Positions 42,917 through 52,394 of a DNA stretch of 64,000 nt are shown here, piece by piece; position 1 is the first letter of the stretch; every line of letters begins with the position of its first letter. The notes under the pieces were generated by a model, which was not told the origin of the DNA, ran no database searches, and saw only the letters and a list, made by a program, of their open reading frames with translations. This stretch comes from Trinickia terrae (GTDB taxonomy: Bacteria > Pseudomonadota > Gammaproteobacteria > Burkholderiales > Burkholderiaceae). Position numbers and translations under genes: made by a program. The stretch spans positions 248,001 through 312,000 of the forward strand of contig NZ_SWJE01000008.1 of assembly GCF_005144415.1 (NCBI RefSeq). Reading direction: 5' to 3'.

Positions 42917-43837
42917 ATGTCACTTGTCCCTGAATCGCGTCATACGGATTCAATCGCCGAGGGTGCGCCTCGATGTGCTGGACCCTTGTCCAACCTGGTT
43001 GCGCCGCGCGTCACGCTGCCGTTCAACGCGTGCGATAGCCACTTTCATATCTTTGGTCCCGCAACCCATTATCCCTATAGCGCCGGGCGGATCTATACAC
43101 CGCCGGATTGCCTGCTGGCGGATTACCTGGATCTGCAAAAGAGTCTGGGGTTGACCCGTTGCGTGCTTGTCCAGCCAAGCGTCTATGGCTCCGACAACAC
43201 CGCGCTGTTGGAAGCCCTCAAAAGCCTCGGCAACGCCGGTCGTGGAGTTGTCGGTCTGAGCGGCAAGGAGTCGGCTGGCGAGCTGCGAGATATGGACGCG
43301 GTTGGGGTCAAGGGAATTCGAGTGAACCTCGTAGACGTGAAGTCCGCCAGTGCCAATCTGCCGATCGACGCGTTGCTTCGCATGCAAGAGCGCATCTCGC
43401 ACTTGGGATGGCACCTGGAGCTGCTTGTCCACGTGGACAAATATCCAAACCTCGATGAGGCGCTAAGTTTGCTTGAGGTTCCCATTGTCTTTGGCCACAT
43501 GGGCTACCTCTCGAGAGGCGTGAATCCCGATCATCCAGGAATGAAAGCCATGTTGGCCCTCATGCAGTCGGGCCGTGCCTGGGCCAAGGTGACAGGCCCC
43601 TATCGCATCGGTCTCGATGGGCCGCCCTATGAAACGGCCGCGCAAATTGCGCGCTGGCTGGCGAAGCATTGCATGGAGCGGCTGGTCTGGGGAAGCGACT
43701 GGCCTCATGTCATGGTCAAAGGACCGATGCCCCATGACACCGACCTGTTGAATGCCGTGACCGATTGGGTGCCTGGAAAGGATCAACAGCAAGCCCTTTT
43801 CTCAAACAATCCCGCCAAGCTCTATCAATGGGACTGA
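42917..43837 (+). CDS. Amidohydrolase-2 family hydrolase, 2-pyrone-4,6-dicarboxylate lactonase-like
   Basis: With ATG at 42917 the product has 306 residues. The metal-site motifs of this family are visible: NACDSHFHIFG at the start, YTPPDCLLADYLDLQKSLGL, VFGHMGYLSRG, and the final WGSDWPHVMVKGPMPHD. The layout fits LigI-like lactonases (2-pyrone-4,6-dicarboxylate hydrolase) and sugar or sulfomuconolactone hydrolases of the same family. It is the first of four tightly packed genes under a divergent LysR gene, so it probably opens a lactone ring in the pathway. Exact substrate unknown. Confidence 0.87.
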   Translation: MSLVPESRHTDSIAEGAPRCAGPLSNLVAPRVTLPFNACDSHFHIFGPATHYPYSAGRIYTPPDCLLADYLDLQKSLGLTRCVLVQPSVYGSDNTALLEALKSLGNAGRGVVGLSGKESAGELRDMDAVGVKGIRVNLVDVKSASANLPIDALLRMQERISHLGWHLELLVHVDKYPNLDEALSLLEVPIVFGHMGYLSRGVNPDHPGMKAMLALMQSGRAWAKVTGPYRIGLDGPPYETAAQIARWLAKHCMERLVWGSDWPHVMVKGPMPHDTDLLNAVTDWVPGKDQQQALFSNNPAKLYQWD

Positions 43838-43860
43838 CGCAATTTATTGGAGGCCAGATT

Positions 43861-44784
43861 ATGAGTATGCCGTGCGCAGGGGTATGGGTACCCGTTGCCA
43901 CCCCATTCAAAGCCGATGGACAAGTCGACCGTTCGTTGTTCTTGGAGCATTGTCAGCACTTGATCGACGAAGGGGCCGACGGCCTGGCAATTCTAGGCAC
44001 TACCAGCGAAGCCAATTCGTTGAGCGTTGCTGAGCGTCTCGATCTGCTGAATCTTCTGATCGAAAACGGCGCTAGTCCAGAGCAACTGATGCCCGGCACC
44101 GGCTCGTGTTCCATTGCCGACGCCGTTCAATTGACGAAGGCGGCGGTATCGGCCGGGTGCGTGGGAACGTTGGTGCTTCCTCCCTTTTACTATAAGGCTG
44201 TCGATGACGAGTCCCTGTTCGCATACTTCAGCGAACTGATCGAGCGCGTCGGCGATGATGGTTTGCGGGTATTTCTCTACCATATCCCGCCCATTGCACA
44301 GGTCGGGTTCAGCCTGAACTTGATCGAGCGTTTGCTGAAGCGGTACGGCTCCATCATCGCGGGCCTCAAGGATAGTTCCGGAGACTTCAAAAATACACTG
44401 GCCGTTATCGAAGCGTTCCCTTCCTTGGGTGTCTTTCCGGGCTCCGAGTCCTTCCTGCTGGATGGCTTGAGAGCAGGTGCTGTCGGCTGCATCACGGCGA
44501 CCGGAAACATCAATGCGCGCGCCATCAAACAGGCTTACCTGGGCGCGAAGACGGGATCAGCCGATTCTCTGCAGGCTGCCATTACCCGCCGGCGAAAGAT
44601 CGTCGAGTCCTTTCCGCTCATTCCCGCTATCAAGGCCGTGCTGGCACGCCGCTATGGCGAACCCACATGGCGGCTCACACGGGTGCCGCTGATGCCGCTC
44701 GATCAACAACGCGAGAGCAACCTCATTCAGGCGTTGCGCGAAAACGGCTACGCGATTTCAGGAGAGAACGTCCATGAACACTAA
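43861..44784 (+). CDS. DapA-family aldolase/synthase (dihydrodipicolinate synthase superfamily)
   Basis: ATG 43861 follows TTGGAGGCC. The 307-residue protein shows PVATPFKADGQVDRSLFLEH, GTTSEANSLS in place of the common GTTGE, the Tyr in FLYHIPPIAQ and the Schiff-base Lys in IAGLKDSSGDF. These place it among pyruvate-dependent class I aldolases and hydro-lyases. The biosynthetic DapA role is unlikely given the catabolic operon; a lyase releasing pyruvate from a pathway intermediate is more likely. Its 3' end overlaps the GlcG-like gene by 11 bases. Confidence 0.87.
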   Translation: MSMPCAGVWVPVATPFKADGQVDRSLFLEHCQHLIDEGADGLAILGTTSEANSLSVAERLDLLNLLIENGASPEQLMPGTGSCSIADAVQLTKAAVSAGCVGTLVLPPFYYKAVDDESLFAYFSELIERVGDDGLRVFLYHIPPIAQVGFSLNLIERLLKRYGSIIAGLKDSSGDFKNTLAVIEAFPSLGVFPGSESFLLDGLRAGAVGCITATGNINARAIKQAYLGAKTGSADSLQAAITRRRKIVESFPLIPAIKAVLARRYGEPTWRLTRVPLMPLDQQRESNLIQALRENGYAISGENVHEH

Positions 44785-45187
44785 ACCGGTACTCGGGATC
44801 GACGAGGTCGAAGCCATGCTCATCGGCGCTCGCCGCGAAGCCGAGGAGCACGGCTGGAAGGTATCCGTCGCGATCGTCGACGATGGCGGCCACCCGCTTG
44901 CCCTTTTGCGTCTCGACGGTGCGCCTCCGGGCAGCGCTTATATGTCGACCGAGAAAGCACGCACGGCAGCGCTGGGCCGCCGCGAGTCGAAAGTGTACGA
45001 GGACATGATCAATGGGGGGCGCTATGCCTTCCTGAGCGCACCGCTTACCGCCACGCTCGAAGGCGCCGTGCCCGTTATCGTGAACGATGAGTGTGTAGGC
45101 GCTGTCGGCGTATCGGGAGTGAAGTCGGATCAGGACGCACAGATCGCCAAAGCGGGGATTGCCCGCCTTGGCAAGACGCCGAGGTGA
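44774..45187 (+). CDS. GlcG/HbpS-like haem-degrading family protein
   Basis: The 137-residue protein reads GWKVSVAIVDDGGHPLALLR, then AYMSTEKARTAALGRRESK and VPVIVNDECVGAVGVSGVKS, matching the GlcG/HbpS (DUF336) family. Members bind haem or cobalamin in some cases, but most sit in catabolic operons with unknown roles. It overlaps the DapA-family gene by 11 bases and precedes the hydrolase by 2 bases, so it is translated with them. Confidence 0.9.
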   Translation: MNTKPVLGIDEVEAMLIGARREAEEHGWKVSVAIVDDGGHPLALLRLDGAPPGSAYMSTEKARTAALGRRESKVYEDMINGGRYAFLSAPLTATLEGAVPVIVNDECVGAVGVSGVKSDQDAQIAKAGIARLGKTPR

Positions 45188-45189
45188 GC

Positions 45190-46038
45190 ATGAAACTTGT
45201 GAGCTTCCGTCATGCGGGCAAGGATTCCTTCGGCATCGCGGTCAGCGAGGGCGTCGTCGATCTGGCGCCGTACGCGTCGGCAGTCGGCTCAACGCTGAGA
45301 CAGGCGCTTGTGCGCGGCAGCCTGTCCACCATTGAGGCCATTGCCCGAGATGCGAAGTCTACCGTCGTGTGGGCTGACCTCGAGTTCCTTCCGGTTGTGC
45401 CTGATGCGCAGAAAATCCTGTGTGTCGGGATCAACTACCTTGAACACGTCGAGGAGACGGGCCGCGACGTTCCGACGCAGCCGACGATCTTTACCCGCTT
45501 CGCCGACTCGCAGACGGCGCATGACGCAGCCATCGTGCGACCGTCCGTGTCGGTGAAGCTGGATTTTGAAGGCGAGCTCGCCGTCGTGATCGGCCGCACT
45601 GCGCGCCATGTGAACGCCGTGGATGCGTTCGACTACGTGGCAGGCTATTCCTGCTACAACGACGGCAGCGTGCGCGACTGGCAAAGGCACGCGAGCCAGT
45701 TCACACCGGGCAAGAACTTTCCGCGCACAGGCGGCTTCGGACCCTGGCTCGTCACCGCGGACGAGTTGGGCGACCCGTCCAAGCTGACCCTGACGACACG
45801 ATTGAACGGCGAGGTTGTGCAGCACGCAACCACGGACGATCTCATTTTCGATATTCCTGCATTGATCGAGTACAGCAGCACCTTCACCGAACTGAGGCCT
45901 GGCGACGTGATCATCACGGGTACGACAGGCGGCGTAGGCGCTTTCCGTGAACCGCCGCTCTGGATGAAACCGGGCGATGTCGTAGAAGTGGAAATTTCGA
46001 AGATCGGCGTGCTGAAAAATACGATCGTCGACGAGTGA
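45190..46038 (+). CDS. Fumarylacetoacetate hydrolase family protein
   Basis: The ATG at 45190 lies 2 bases after the preceding stop. The 282-residue protein has the family core: KILCVGINYLEHVEETGRDV, the metal-binding stretch KLDFEGELAVVIGRTARHV, GYSCYNDGSVRDWQRHASQF and GDVIITGTTGGVGAF. The family holds C-C bond hydrolases, decarboxylases and hydratases of aromatic and sugar-acid pathways. Here it probably performs a late step on an oxo-acid intermediate. Confidence 0.92.
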   Translation: MKLVSFRHAGKDSFGIAVSEGVVDLAPYASAVGSTLRQALVRGSLSTIEAIARDAKSTVVWADLEFLPVVPDAQKILCVGINYLEHVEETGRDVPTQPTIFTRFADSQTAHDAAIVRPSVSVKLDFEGELAVVIGRTARHVNAVDAFDYVAGYSCYNDGSVRDWQRHASQFTPGKNFPRTGGFGPWLVTADELGDPSKLTLTTRLNGEVVQHATTDDLIFDIPALIEYSSTFTELRPGDVIITGTTGGVGAFREPPLWMKPGDVVEVEISKIGVLKNTIVDE

Positions 46039-46059
46039 TCGCGCCTCTATTCCAAGCGA

Positions 46060-47613
46060 ATGAATCCTGCAAACCTGAAAATCGGTGTACGTCTGGGCGC
46101 CGGCTACGGAGTCGTCATGCTCCTATTGGCGATATTGGTCGCCGTCGGTCTGAACCGGCTGGCCAGCATCGGCGGGCTCAACGAGCAGATCGTCCAGAAG
46201 GAGTGGGTGAAGGCCGATACCGCTCAGGTCATTAACGCGAGAATGAGTGCCAGGGCGCAGGCGACCATGCAGTTGCTGATCACGAACGACCCGGGCAAAG
46301 TCGCCGTCATCCATCACGAGATCGAGGACAACAAGGCGGTCATGGATCGGGCGCTCGGCACACTCGACACCCTGGTGGACGAGCCCGAAGGGAAAGCACT
46401 GCTGGCAAGGATCAAGGAGCAGCGCGCCGCGTACGTGGTGTCGTTCCGAAAGGTAGCCCAGTTGCTTGCTCAAGGGAGTCGCGATCAGGCGACGGCGCTG
46501 ATGAACACGGAGACCGTGCCGATGCTCGAGCGTCTCCAGCAAAACACAACGGACCTGGTGCAAATGCAGCGGCGTCTCGTCAACGAGCGTGGCGCGCTCG
46601 TCAAGCAGGTCATCGAATCCGCGCGTGAACTGATGCTCGGGCTCGGGCTGGCCGCCTTGGTGATCGGCATCGCGAGCGCCTATGTCATCACCCGCTCGAT
46701 CACGCGGCCATTGCAAGAAGCGTTGCAGGTCGCGCAGACGGTGGCCTCAGGCGATCTGACGAGCCACATCCGCACACGGACCAGCGACGAGACCGGCCAA
46801 CTGCTGCAAGCACTGGAACGCATGAACCACGGCCTGAAGCAGATCGTCAGCGAAGTACGCACGGGCACCGATACGATCGCGACTGCGTCGAGCCAGATCT
46901 CGCATGGGAATCAGGATCTCTCGTCGCGCACCGAAGAACAGGCGAGCTCGCTCGAGGAGACCGTCGCTGCGATGCAGGAACTCACCAGCACGGTCAAGCA
47001 CAACGCGGACAACGCGTTGCAAGCGAACCAGCTCGCGCAGTCGGCCTCCGAGATCGCGAAACAGGGAAGTGCCGTCATCTCGGGGGTGGTTCACACCATG
47101 GAGGCGATCAGCGATTCGTCGGCCAAGGTCGTCGAGGTCATCGGCGTCATCGAAGGCATTGCATTCCAGACCAATATCCTGGCGCTCAACGCTGCAGTTG
47201 AAGCCGCGCGCGCCGGAGAGCATGGCCGAGGCTTCGCGGTCGTGGCGGGCGAGGTCAGAGGTCTCGCGCAGCGCTGCGCGACCTCGGCCAAGGAAATCAA
47301 GATCATGATCGGCAATTCCGTCAAGCAGGTGCATGCCGGCGGCGAGCTGGTTGCGCAAGCCGGCTCGACGATGGACGAAATCGTTGCAAGTGTGAGGCGG
47401 GTGACAAGCATCATGGCCGAGATCACAGCCGCAAACCAGGCACAGAGTGCCGGGATCGAGCAGATCAACCAGGCGATGAGCCAGATGGATCAGGTCACCC
47501 AGCAGAATGCGGCGCTTGTCGAAGAAACCGCGGCGGCCGCCACATCGCTGCATGATCGGGCGAGCAAGCTCACGCAACTGGTTGGCGTATTCAAGATCGA
47601 TGACGTGCGGTGA
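46060..47613 (+). CDS. Methyl-accepting chemotaxis protein
   Basis: The 517-residue receptor has a first membrane helix at about residues 12-32, a periplasmic four-helix-bundle-type ligand domain, a second helix at about 190-212, HAMP, and a signalling domain with the hairpin tip [20 protein letters not shown] and [17 protein letters not shown]. It lacks the C-terminal NWETF-type tether. It starts 21 bases after the hydrolase gene, so it is co-transcribed with the catabolic genes and may sense the substrate. Confidence 0.93.
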   Translation: MNPANLKIGVRLGAGYGVVMLLLAILVAVGLNRLASIGGLNEQIVQKEWVKADTAQVINARMSARAQATMQLLITNDPGKVAVIHHEIEDNKAVMDRALGTLDTLVDEPEGKALLARIKEQRAAYVVSFRKVAQLLAQGSRDQATALMNTETVPMLERLQQNTTDLVQMQRRLVNERGALVKQVIESARELMLGLGLAALVIGIASAYVITRSITRPLQEALQVAQTVASGDLTSHIRTRTSDETGQLLQALERMNHGLKQIVSEVRTGTDTIATASSQISHGNQDLSSRTEEQASSLEETVAAMQELTSTVKHNADNALQANQLAQSASEIAKQGSAVISGVVHTMEAISDSSAKVVEVIGVIEGIAFQTNILALNAAVEAARAGEHGRGFAVVAGEVRGLAQRCATSAKEIKIMIGNSVKQVHAGGELVAQAGSTMDEIVASVRRVTSIMAEITAANQAQSAGIEQINQAMSQMDQVTQQNAALVEETAAAATSLHDRASKLTQLVGVFKIDDVR

Positions 47614-47670
47614 TGCGGCCGGGCCGCGAACGCCGCCTTGAGCGGCGAATGACATTGCGGAAAGAAGTCG

Positions 47671-47982
47671 TCATTGCATTTGCGATGGCGTTTGCACAGC
47701 CGCATGAGCCGCCTGGCAGTCGGCTCGGTATTTCGCGTACAGCCGCTTTTCCGCGCTCTTGATGTCCTTCGGATAAAACGCGTCGTCCCTCGAGACAGGC
47801 GAATAGCCAACCGATTCGAGCAGGGCGAGCTCATTCATCAGATCTTCGCGGGTTGCTTGCCCGTTCGTCCGGACAAACGGGTAAGAGTTGCATTGCTGCG
47901 GCGTGAGCGGGCCCGAGGCCGGCGCCGACGTGCTGACGGCAAGCAATGTGCCCGATAGCAGGCACATCAGTCGAAGTTTCAT
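47671..47982 (-). CDS. DUF4148 domain exported protein, 103 aa
   Basis: The 103-residue protein has a signal peptide (MKLRLMCLLSGTLLAVSTSA, cleavage near APASG). A short domain with TREDLMNELALLESVGYSPV and YPKDIKSAEKRLYAK follows, the pattern of the small Burkholderiales DUF4148 proteins. Function is unknown; many copies occur per genome and several are stress- or regulator-linked. Confidence 0.85.
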   Translation of the reverse strand: MKLRLMCLLSGTLLAVSTSAPASGPLTPQQCNSYPFVRTNGQATREDLMNELALLESVGYSPVSRDDAFYPKDIKSAEKRLYAKYRADCQAAHAAVQTPSQMQ

Positions 47983-48337
47983 GGCAGCCTCCTATAAAAA
48001 ACGAGGTAGCGGCGAGGCTTGGCGGGCGCCGCGAATCTCCTCGTCCGCGCTGTTTATAGTAGTGGGCCGCAGCTATCCGTTCGGTGGCGCGGACATGACA
48101 ATTGCGTCATGCAACGGCGCTTTTGATAAGTTGACCAACCCCCGCTGCAGCCATTAGCATCGCCTTCATGAACTCCCGTCTCGACTTCTTCGCTTTCTCC
48201 GCACGCGCATGCTGTCGCATGCCTGCCATGGAGCGCGCGCGCGTAGCGTAATCGTCCGCCGTCCCGCTTTCCCATGGCCGCCCGTTGCAAAACCGGCGGC
48301 CATTTTGTTTTCCGTGTTCACAACCGCAGGTGCCCCG
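47983..48337. other. 355-base intergenic region, DUF4148 / cysS
   Basis: It separates two divergent genes. The part near 48000-48060 is AT-richer and should hold promoters. It also contains a small minus-strand frame at 48107-48229. No tRNA or terminator is seen. Confidence 0.5.
48107..48229 (-). CDS. Possible 40-aa peptide with Tat-like motif
   Basis: The frame reads [20 protein letters not shown] and then [20 protein letters not shown]. The SRREFMK plus hydrophobic stretch resembles a twin-arginine signal without any cargo. No clear Shine-Dalgarno is seen, and the codon pattern is too short to judge. It may be a real small protein or a chance frame. Confidence 0.25.
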   Translation of the reverse strand: MAGMRQHARAEKAKKSRREFMKAMLMAAAGVGQLIKSAVA

Positions 48338-49726
48338 ATGACCCTCGCCCTGTACGACACCTGGACGCGCTCCCTGCGCCCGTTCGATCCCATCCGGCCG
48401 GGCCAGGCGGGCCTCTATTGCTGCGGCCCGACCGTGTACGACTATGCGCACATCGGCAACCTGCGCACCTACGTCTTCGAAGACGTGCTGCGGCGCGTGC
48501 TGGCGCTCAACGGCTACGACGTGCGTCACGTGGTCAACATCACCGACGTTGGCCATCTCGTCTCCGATGCCGACGATGGCGAAGACAAGATGGAAAAGGG
48601 CAGCCGCCGCACGGGCGAATCGGCATGGGCGATTGCCGAGCGCTATACGGCCGCGTTCATGGACGACTGGCGCGCGCTGAACCTGCTCGAACCGTCGATC
48701 TGGTGCCGGGCAACCGATCATCTTGCCGAGCAGATCGACTTCATCGCCACGCTGGAGCGCAACGGCTACACCTATCGCACTGCGGACGGCATCTACTTCG
48801 ACACGAGCAAGCAGGACGACTACGGCTATCTCGCGCGGCTGGACCATGCCGGTTTGCAACGCGGCAAACGCGTGGCGATGGGCGAGAAGCGGCACGCGAC
48901 CGATTTCGCGCTATGGAAATTCAGCCCGTCCGATGCGAAGCGCCAGATGGAATGGGAGAGCCCCTGGGGGCGCGGTTTTCCGGGCTGGCACATCGAGTGC
49001 TCGGCGATGTCGGCGAAGTACCTGAGCCCGTGGTTCGACATCCATTGCGGCGGCGAGGATCACGTCGCCGTGCACCACAGCAACGAGATCGCGCAGACGC
49101 AGGCCTGCCACGGCACGCGTCTCGCGAACTTCTGGATGCACGGCCGGTTCCTGACGACCGCCGACGACGCGAAGATGTCCAAATCGGCGGGCGATTTTCT
49201 GCGCATGCAGACGCTGATCGAGCGCGGCTTCGATCCGCTGGCCTATCGCTATCTGTGCCTGACGGCGCACTATCGAAGCGAGCTGCGTTTCAGCTTCGAC
49301 GCGCTCGACGCCGCGCAGGCAGCGCTCGCGCGCCTGCGCAAAGCCTATTCGAGCTGGCCCGAAGGCGGCGCGGCCGACGAGGATTTCGTCGCGCGTTTTC
49401 GTGTGGAAGTCGACCAGGACCTGAACCTGCCGCGCGCGCTAGCCGTGCTCTGGGAACTGGTGCGCAGCGATCTGCCGCCGGCGGTGCGGCGCCCGACGGT
49501 GGACCGCCTGGACGCCGTGCTCGGCTTGCGGCTTGCCGCATGGCGGGCGCAGGACGAGGCGATTCCTGCGGAGATCGGCGAGTTGCTGTTCCAGCGTGAA
49601 GCGGCGCGCGCCGCGAAGAACTGGGCGCTTGCCGATCGATTGCGCGAGACGCTGAGGCGCTTGGGCTGGCGAGTCGACGACAGCGCGAGCGGGCAGCGCT
49701 CGACGCGGTGCGGCGACGGCGCTTAG
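48338..49726 (+). CDS. cysS: Cysteinyl-tRNA synthetase
   Basis: With ATG at 48338 the product has 462 residues, the normal CysS length. The class I motifs are intact: the HIGN box in [18 protein letters not shown] and KMSKS in [12 protein letters not shown]. Zinc ligands are present in [19 protein letters not shown] and [16 protein letters not shown]. The C-terminal anticodon region is typical but ends with a short extra tail. It charges tRNA-Cys. Some Burkholderiales carry more than one cysS; whether this is the main copy cannot be told from the window. Confidence 0.93.
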   Translation: MTLALYDTWTRSLRPFDPIRPGQAGLYCCGPTVYDYAHIGNLRTYVFEDVLRRVLALNGYDVRHVVNITDVGHLVSDADDGEDKMEKGSRRTGESAWAIAERYTAAFMDDWRALNLLEPSIWCRATDHLAEQIDFIATLERNGYTYRTADGIYFDTSKQDDYGYLARLDHAGLQRGKRVAMGEKRHATDFALWKFSPSDAKRQMEWESPWGRGFPGWHIECSAMSAKYLSPWFDIHCGGEDHVAVHHSNEIAQTQACHGTRLANFWMHGRFLTTADDAKMSKSAGDFLRMQTLIERGFDPLAYRYLCLTAHYRSELRFSFDALDAAQAALARLRKAYSSWPEGGAADEDFVARFRVEVDQDLNLPRALAVLWELVRSDLPPAVRRPTVDRLDAVLGLRLAAWRAQDEAIPAEIGELLFQREAARAAKNWALADRLRETLRRLGWRVDDSASGQRSTRCGDGA

Positions 49727-49764
49727 CGCGCTCTGGAAAGCGCGCCAGGCGGCCTCTCGCAGCA

Positions 49765-50619
49765 CTACCGCGATTCCCCCGTGCTCTGCACGATATGCAG
49801 CTCGCGCGTGCGGATCGGCAATGCGCATTGCGCATCGGCGAGCGCCTTGCGCACCTTGCTGGAGAGATTCCAGCGCATGTCCCAGAACGTGTCGGTGCTC
49901 GACCAGACGCGAATGTTCAGCACGGCCGTGCTGTCGTCGAAGCGCATCACCATCACTTGCGGCGCGGGGTCCTTCAACGCGGCCGGCTCGTTCTCGGTGA
50001 GCGTGCGCAAGACGTCGATCGCGTGATTGACGTCGTCGCGCACCGAAATCTCCACTTCGAGATCGAGCCGGCGCGTGGCGTTGCGCGTGTAGTTGCGGAT
50101 CGAATTGCTCCATAGCGCGCTGTTCGGCACGTATTCGCAGATGCCGTCGGGCTTCGTGAGGCGTGTGGTGAACAGGCTGATCTCCTCGACGGTGCCCGCG
50201 ACGGTCCCGCCGCCGCCGTCGATGTAATCGCCGACCTTGAACGGACGCAACAGCAGCAGCATGATGCCGGCCGCGATGTTCTGCATCGTGCCTTGCAGCG
50301 CGAGACCGATCGCGAGGCCAGCCGCGCCGAGCACGGCGACGATGCTCGCGGTCTGGATGCCCAGCTGCGAGAGCGCGCCGATGATCGCGATGATGCGGAT
50401 GCTCCAGACGCTGATGTCGATGACGATGGGGCGCAGCGTCGTATCCATGCGCGCCTGGTTGGCGAGCATGCGGGCCAGCCAGCGGCGGACGCGCTTCGAG
50501 ATCCACCATCCGGCGATGAGCACCAGGATCGCCGTGCAGACGTTGATGGAGAAGGTCGTGAGCGCGTCCCACAGAATGGTCCAGCGGTCCGGGTGGACGT
50601 GAGCGAGGAGGTCTTGCAT
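49765..50619 (-). CDS. Small-conductance mechanosensitive channel (MscS family)
   Basis: ATG 50619 is preceded by CAGGAG. The 284-residue protein has three membrane helices: FSINVCTAILVLIAGWWISK, a second near residues 65-85, and the pore helix VAVLGAAGLAIGLALQGTMQ. The MscS beta domain follows (RPFKVGDYIDGGGGTVAGTV, then YVPNSALWSNSIRNY). It opens under membrane tension to release solutes during osmotic downshock. It is convergent with cysS. Confidence 0.93.
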   Translation of the reverse strand: MQDLLAHVHPDRWTILWDALTTFSINVCTAILVLIAGWWISKRVRRWLARMLANQARMDTTLRPIVIDISVWSIRIIAIIGALSQLGIQTASIVAVLGAAGLAIGLALQGTMQNIAAGIMLLLLRPFKVGDYIDGGGGTVAGTVEEISLFTTRLTKPDGICEYVPNSALWSNSIRNYTRNATRRLDLEVEISVRDDVNHAIDVLRTLTENEPAALKDPAPQVMVMRFDDSTAVLNIRVWSSTDTFWDMRWNLSSKVRKALADAQCALPIRTRELHIVQSTGESR

Positions 50620-50997
50620 CAAAAGCGGCTCCTGATGAGGTTTGCGGCGCGAGGCGCCGCGCAGTTCGATAAGGTAAGGATGTCGGATCAATGCCGGCGG
50701 CGGGCGTGATTCTACGACGATCTCGTGTGCGCACGGATCTTCGCACGCATGACGTGCATGATGTCGCGAATCAGGCCGCCGGCGGCAGGTTTTCCTGCAG
50801 ATCGGCAAGATGCGCCGGAACTCGCGCGTGCTGCTGCTTGGCTATCTCGCCGTGTTCGCCTGCGCGTTGGCTCGCGCTGCACATCCGGCAGACGAAATAG
50901 AATGAAGGCCTGGGCGAGCTTCTGAGCGCAATCGCGCCAGCAAGCCGATCGCATCCGCGCAGCGCGGATCGGCGGCCTCTTTCTTTGCGGAGCCTGA
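50620..50997. other. 378-base divergent intergenic region, mscS / flavin reductase
   Basis: It should hold promoters for both genes. A small hairpin (ATCCGCG-CAG-CGCGGAT, about 50953-50969) lies close to the flavin reductase start. Nothing else is recognisable. Confidence 0.45.
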
Positions 50998-51585
50998 ATG
51001 GACAGCTATATCGCCCCGGTCGAATTGAATAAGGCTCACCGGCTCATCAACCACGGGCCGACGGTGCTCGTGTCGGCCCGCCACGACGGCGTGGACAACG
51101 TCATGGCCGCAGCGTGGGCGTGCGCGCTCGATTTCATGCCGCCCAAGCTGACGGTGGTGCTCGACAAAAGCGCGAAGACGCGCGAGTTCGTCGAGAAAAG
51201 CGGCCTCTTCGCGATTCAGGTGCCGACCGCCGCGCAGTTGCAGCTTACGCACAAGGTCGGCAACCAGAGTCTCGTCGATCATCCGGACAAGCTGCTGACG
51301 TCCGGTGTGGAATTGTTCCACGTCGATGGCCACGATCTGCCGTTCGTCGCGGGATGCTCGGCGTGGCTCGCCTGCAAGCTCATCCCCGAGCCGCACAACC
51401 AGCAGGCCTATGACTTGTTCATCGGCGAAGTCGTCGGCGCATGGTCCGATACGCGCGTTTTCAAGGATGGGCATTGGCGCTATGAGAGCGCCGATCCGGC
51501 GTGGCGCAGTCTTCACTATGTCGCGGGCGGGCATTTTTATGCCATCGGGGATCCGTTGTCGGCGGTGGATGGCGTGCAGGAGTAG
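50998..51585 (+). CDS. Flavin reductase-like FMN-binding protein
   Basis: The 195-residue protein reads LINHGPTVLVSARHDGVDNV, then PPKLTVVLDKSAKTREFVEK and FAIQVPTAAQL, matching the flavin-reductase-like split-barrel family (FMN-bound). Such proteins reduce flavins or act as FMN-dependent oxidoreductases. No partner oxygenase is adjacent. A serine-rich insertion or membrane segment is absent. Confidence 0.88.
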   Translation: MDSYIAPVELNKAHRLINHGPTVLVSARHDGVDNVMAAAWACALDFMPPKLTVVLDKSAKTREFVEKSGLFAIQVPTAAQLQLTHKVGNQSLVDHPDKLLTSGVELFHVDGHDLPFVAGCSAWLACKLIPEPHNQQAYDLFIGEVVGAWSDTRVFKDGHWRYESADPAWRSLHYVAGGHFYAIGDPLSAVDGVQE

Positions 51586-51677
51586 ACGCCGTTCTCTTCA
51601 ACGCGGCGCGCCGGACTGCGCGTCGCTTTCTCCATTGTCATCTGGTGACGGGGTGGACCGGGTGATCCTTGCTGACT

Positions 51678-52267
51678 TCAAGGCTGGAGCGGGGCGAGAT
51701 GCTTGTCATAGATCTGTTCTGCGGCGGCGACATTGCGACTGTCGCCCGAGGCGAGCAGATCGGCGTATATCAGGAGCGGGTGAACCAGAGGCAGATCACG
51801 ATTCTCCGAACATTGCGCCTGGCCGCTACGAGCCCTCTCGCCATCAGGTCGTCGATGACTTGATTGACGGTATTCAATGCCACGCCGGAAGCGTCGGCGA
51901 TGGTGCGATACGGCTCTGCCACCTGCGCCGGCCGGGTCGCGAGCGCGAATGTTACCTGCATGCCCTTGCGGGTCGTGGCGCGCGCGCTGGGCGTGACCGG
52001 TGCGGCCGATGGCTTTGGGCGGCCGGTGATCATGACCATGAACTCGAGCTCGTTGATGAAGATGTTGCCGGCTGCATCGAGGAACGGCGCGTTCTGTTCG
52101 ATGAGCTGTTCGGCGAGGTCCGGCCCGATGTGAGGAGCGACGAGCATGAGCGGCCGGATGCGTTCATCGCCTTTAGTGCCGCCGTGGCGAAGTCGCTCAT
52201 GGAGTGAGGCGGAAGCAGACTCGATCCTCGCGCGAAGCAAGGAAGAGACAGTGACATGTGGCGACAT
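51678..52267 (-). pseudogene. AbiEi-like type IV antitoxin gene, frameshifted with internal deletion
   Basis: From ATG 52267 (preceded by AGGGAGG) the frame encodes an AbiEi-like N-terminus: RPLMLVAPHIGPDLAEQLIE, NAPFLDAAGNIFIN, and the winged helix IADASGVALNTVNQVIDDLM. After RNVRR the frame runs into a stop at 51770. In another frame the family's C-terminus continues immediately: HPLLIYADLLASGDSRNVAA, then a short tail ending at 51678. The usual middle region of about 100 residues is missing. So the gene lost an internal piece and its frame. No AbiEii toxin gene is adjacent. Confidence 0.8.
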
Positions 52268-52394
52268 AATTTGTAGCCTCCCTGAAATTGCCTTCCCGGT
52301 CCCCGTGCCCAAGAATTCGCCCTGCCATCGAACGCATCGCAGCACAACGCAAGCGACGAACGATGAATCGACGAACCCCTTCACGGAGAACCTC

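Noticed and set aside
49727-49764. Terminator between the convergent cysS and mscS genes
   Set aside because: A GCGCGC...GCGCGC stem is present, but it is short, lacks a T-run and is expected by chance at this GC content.
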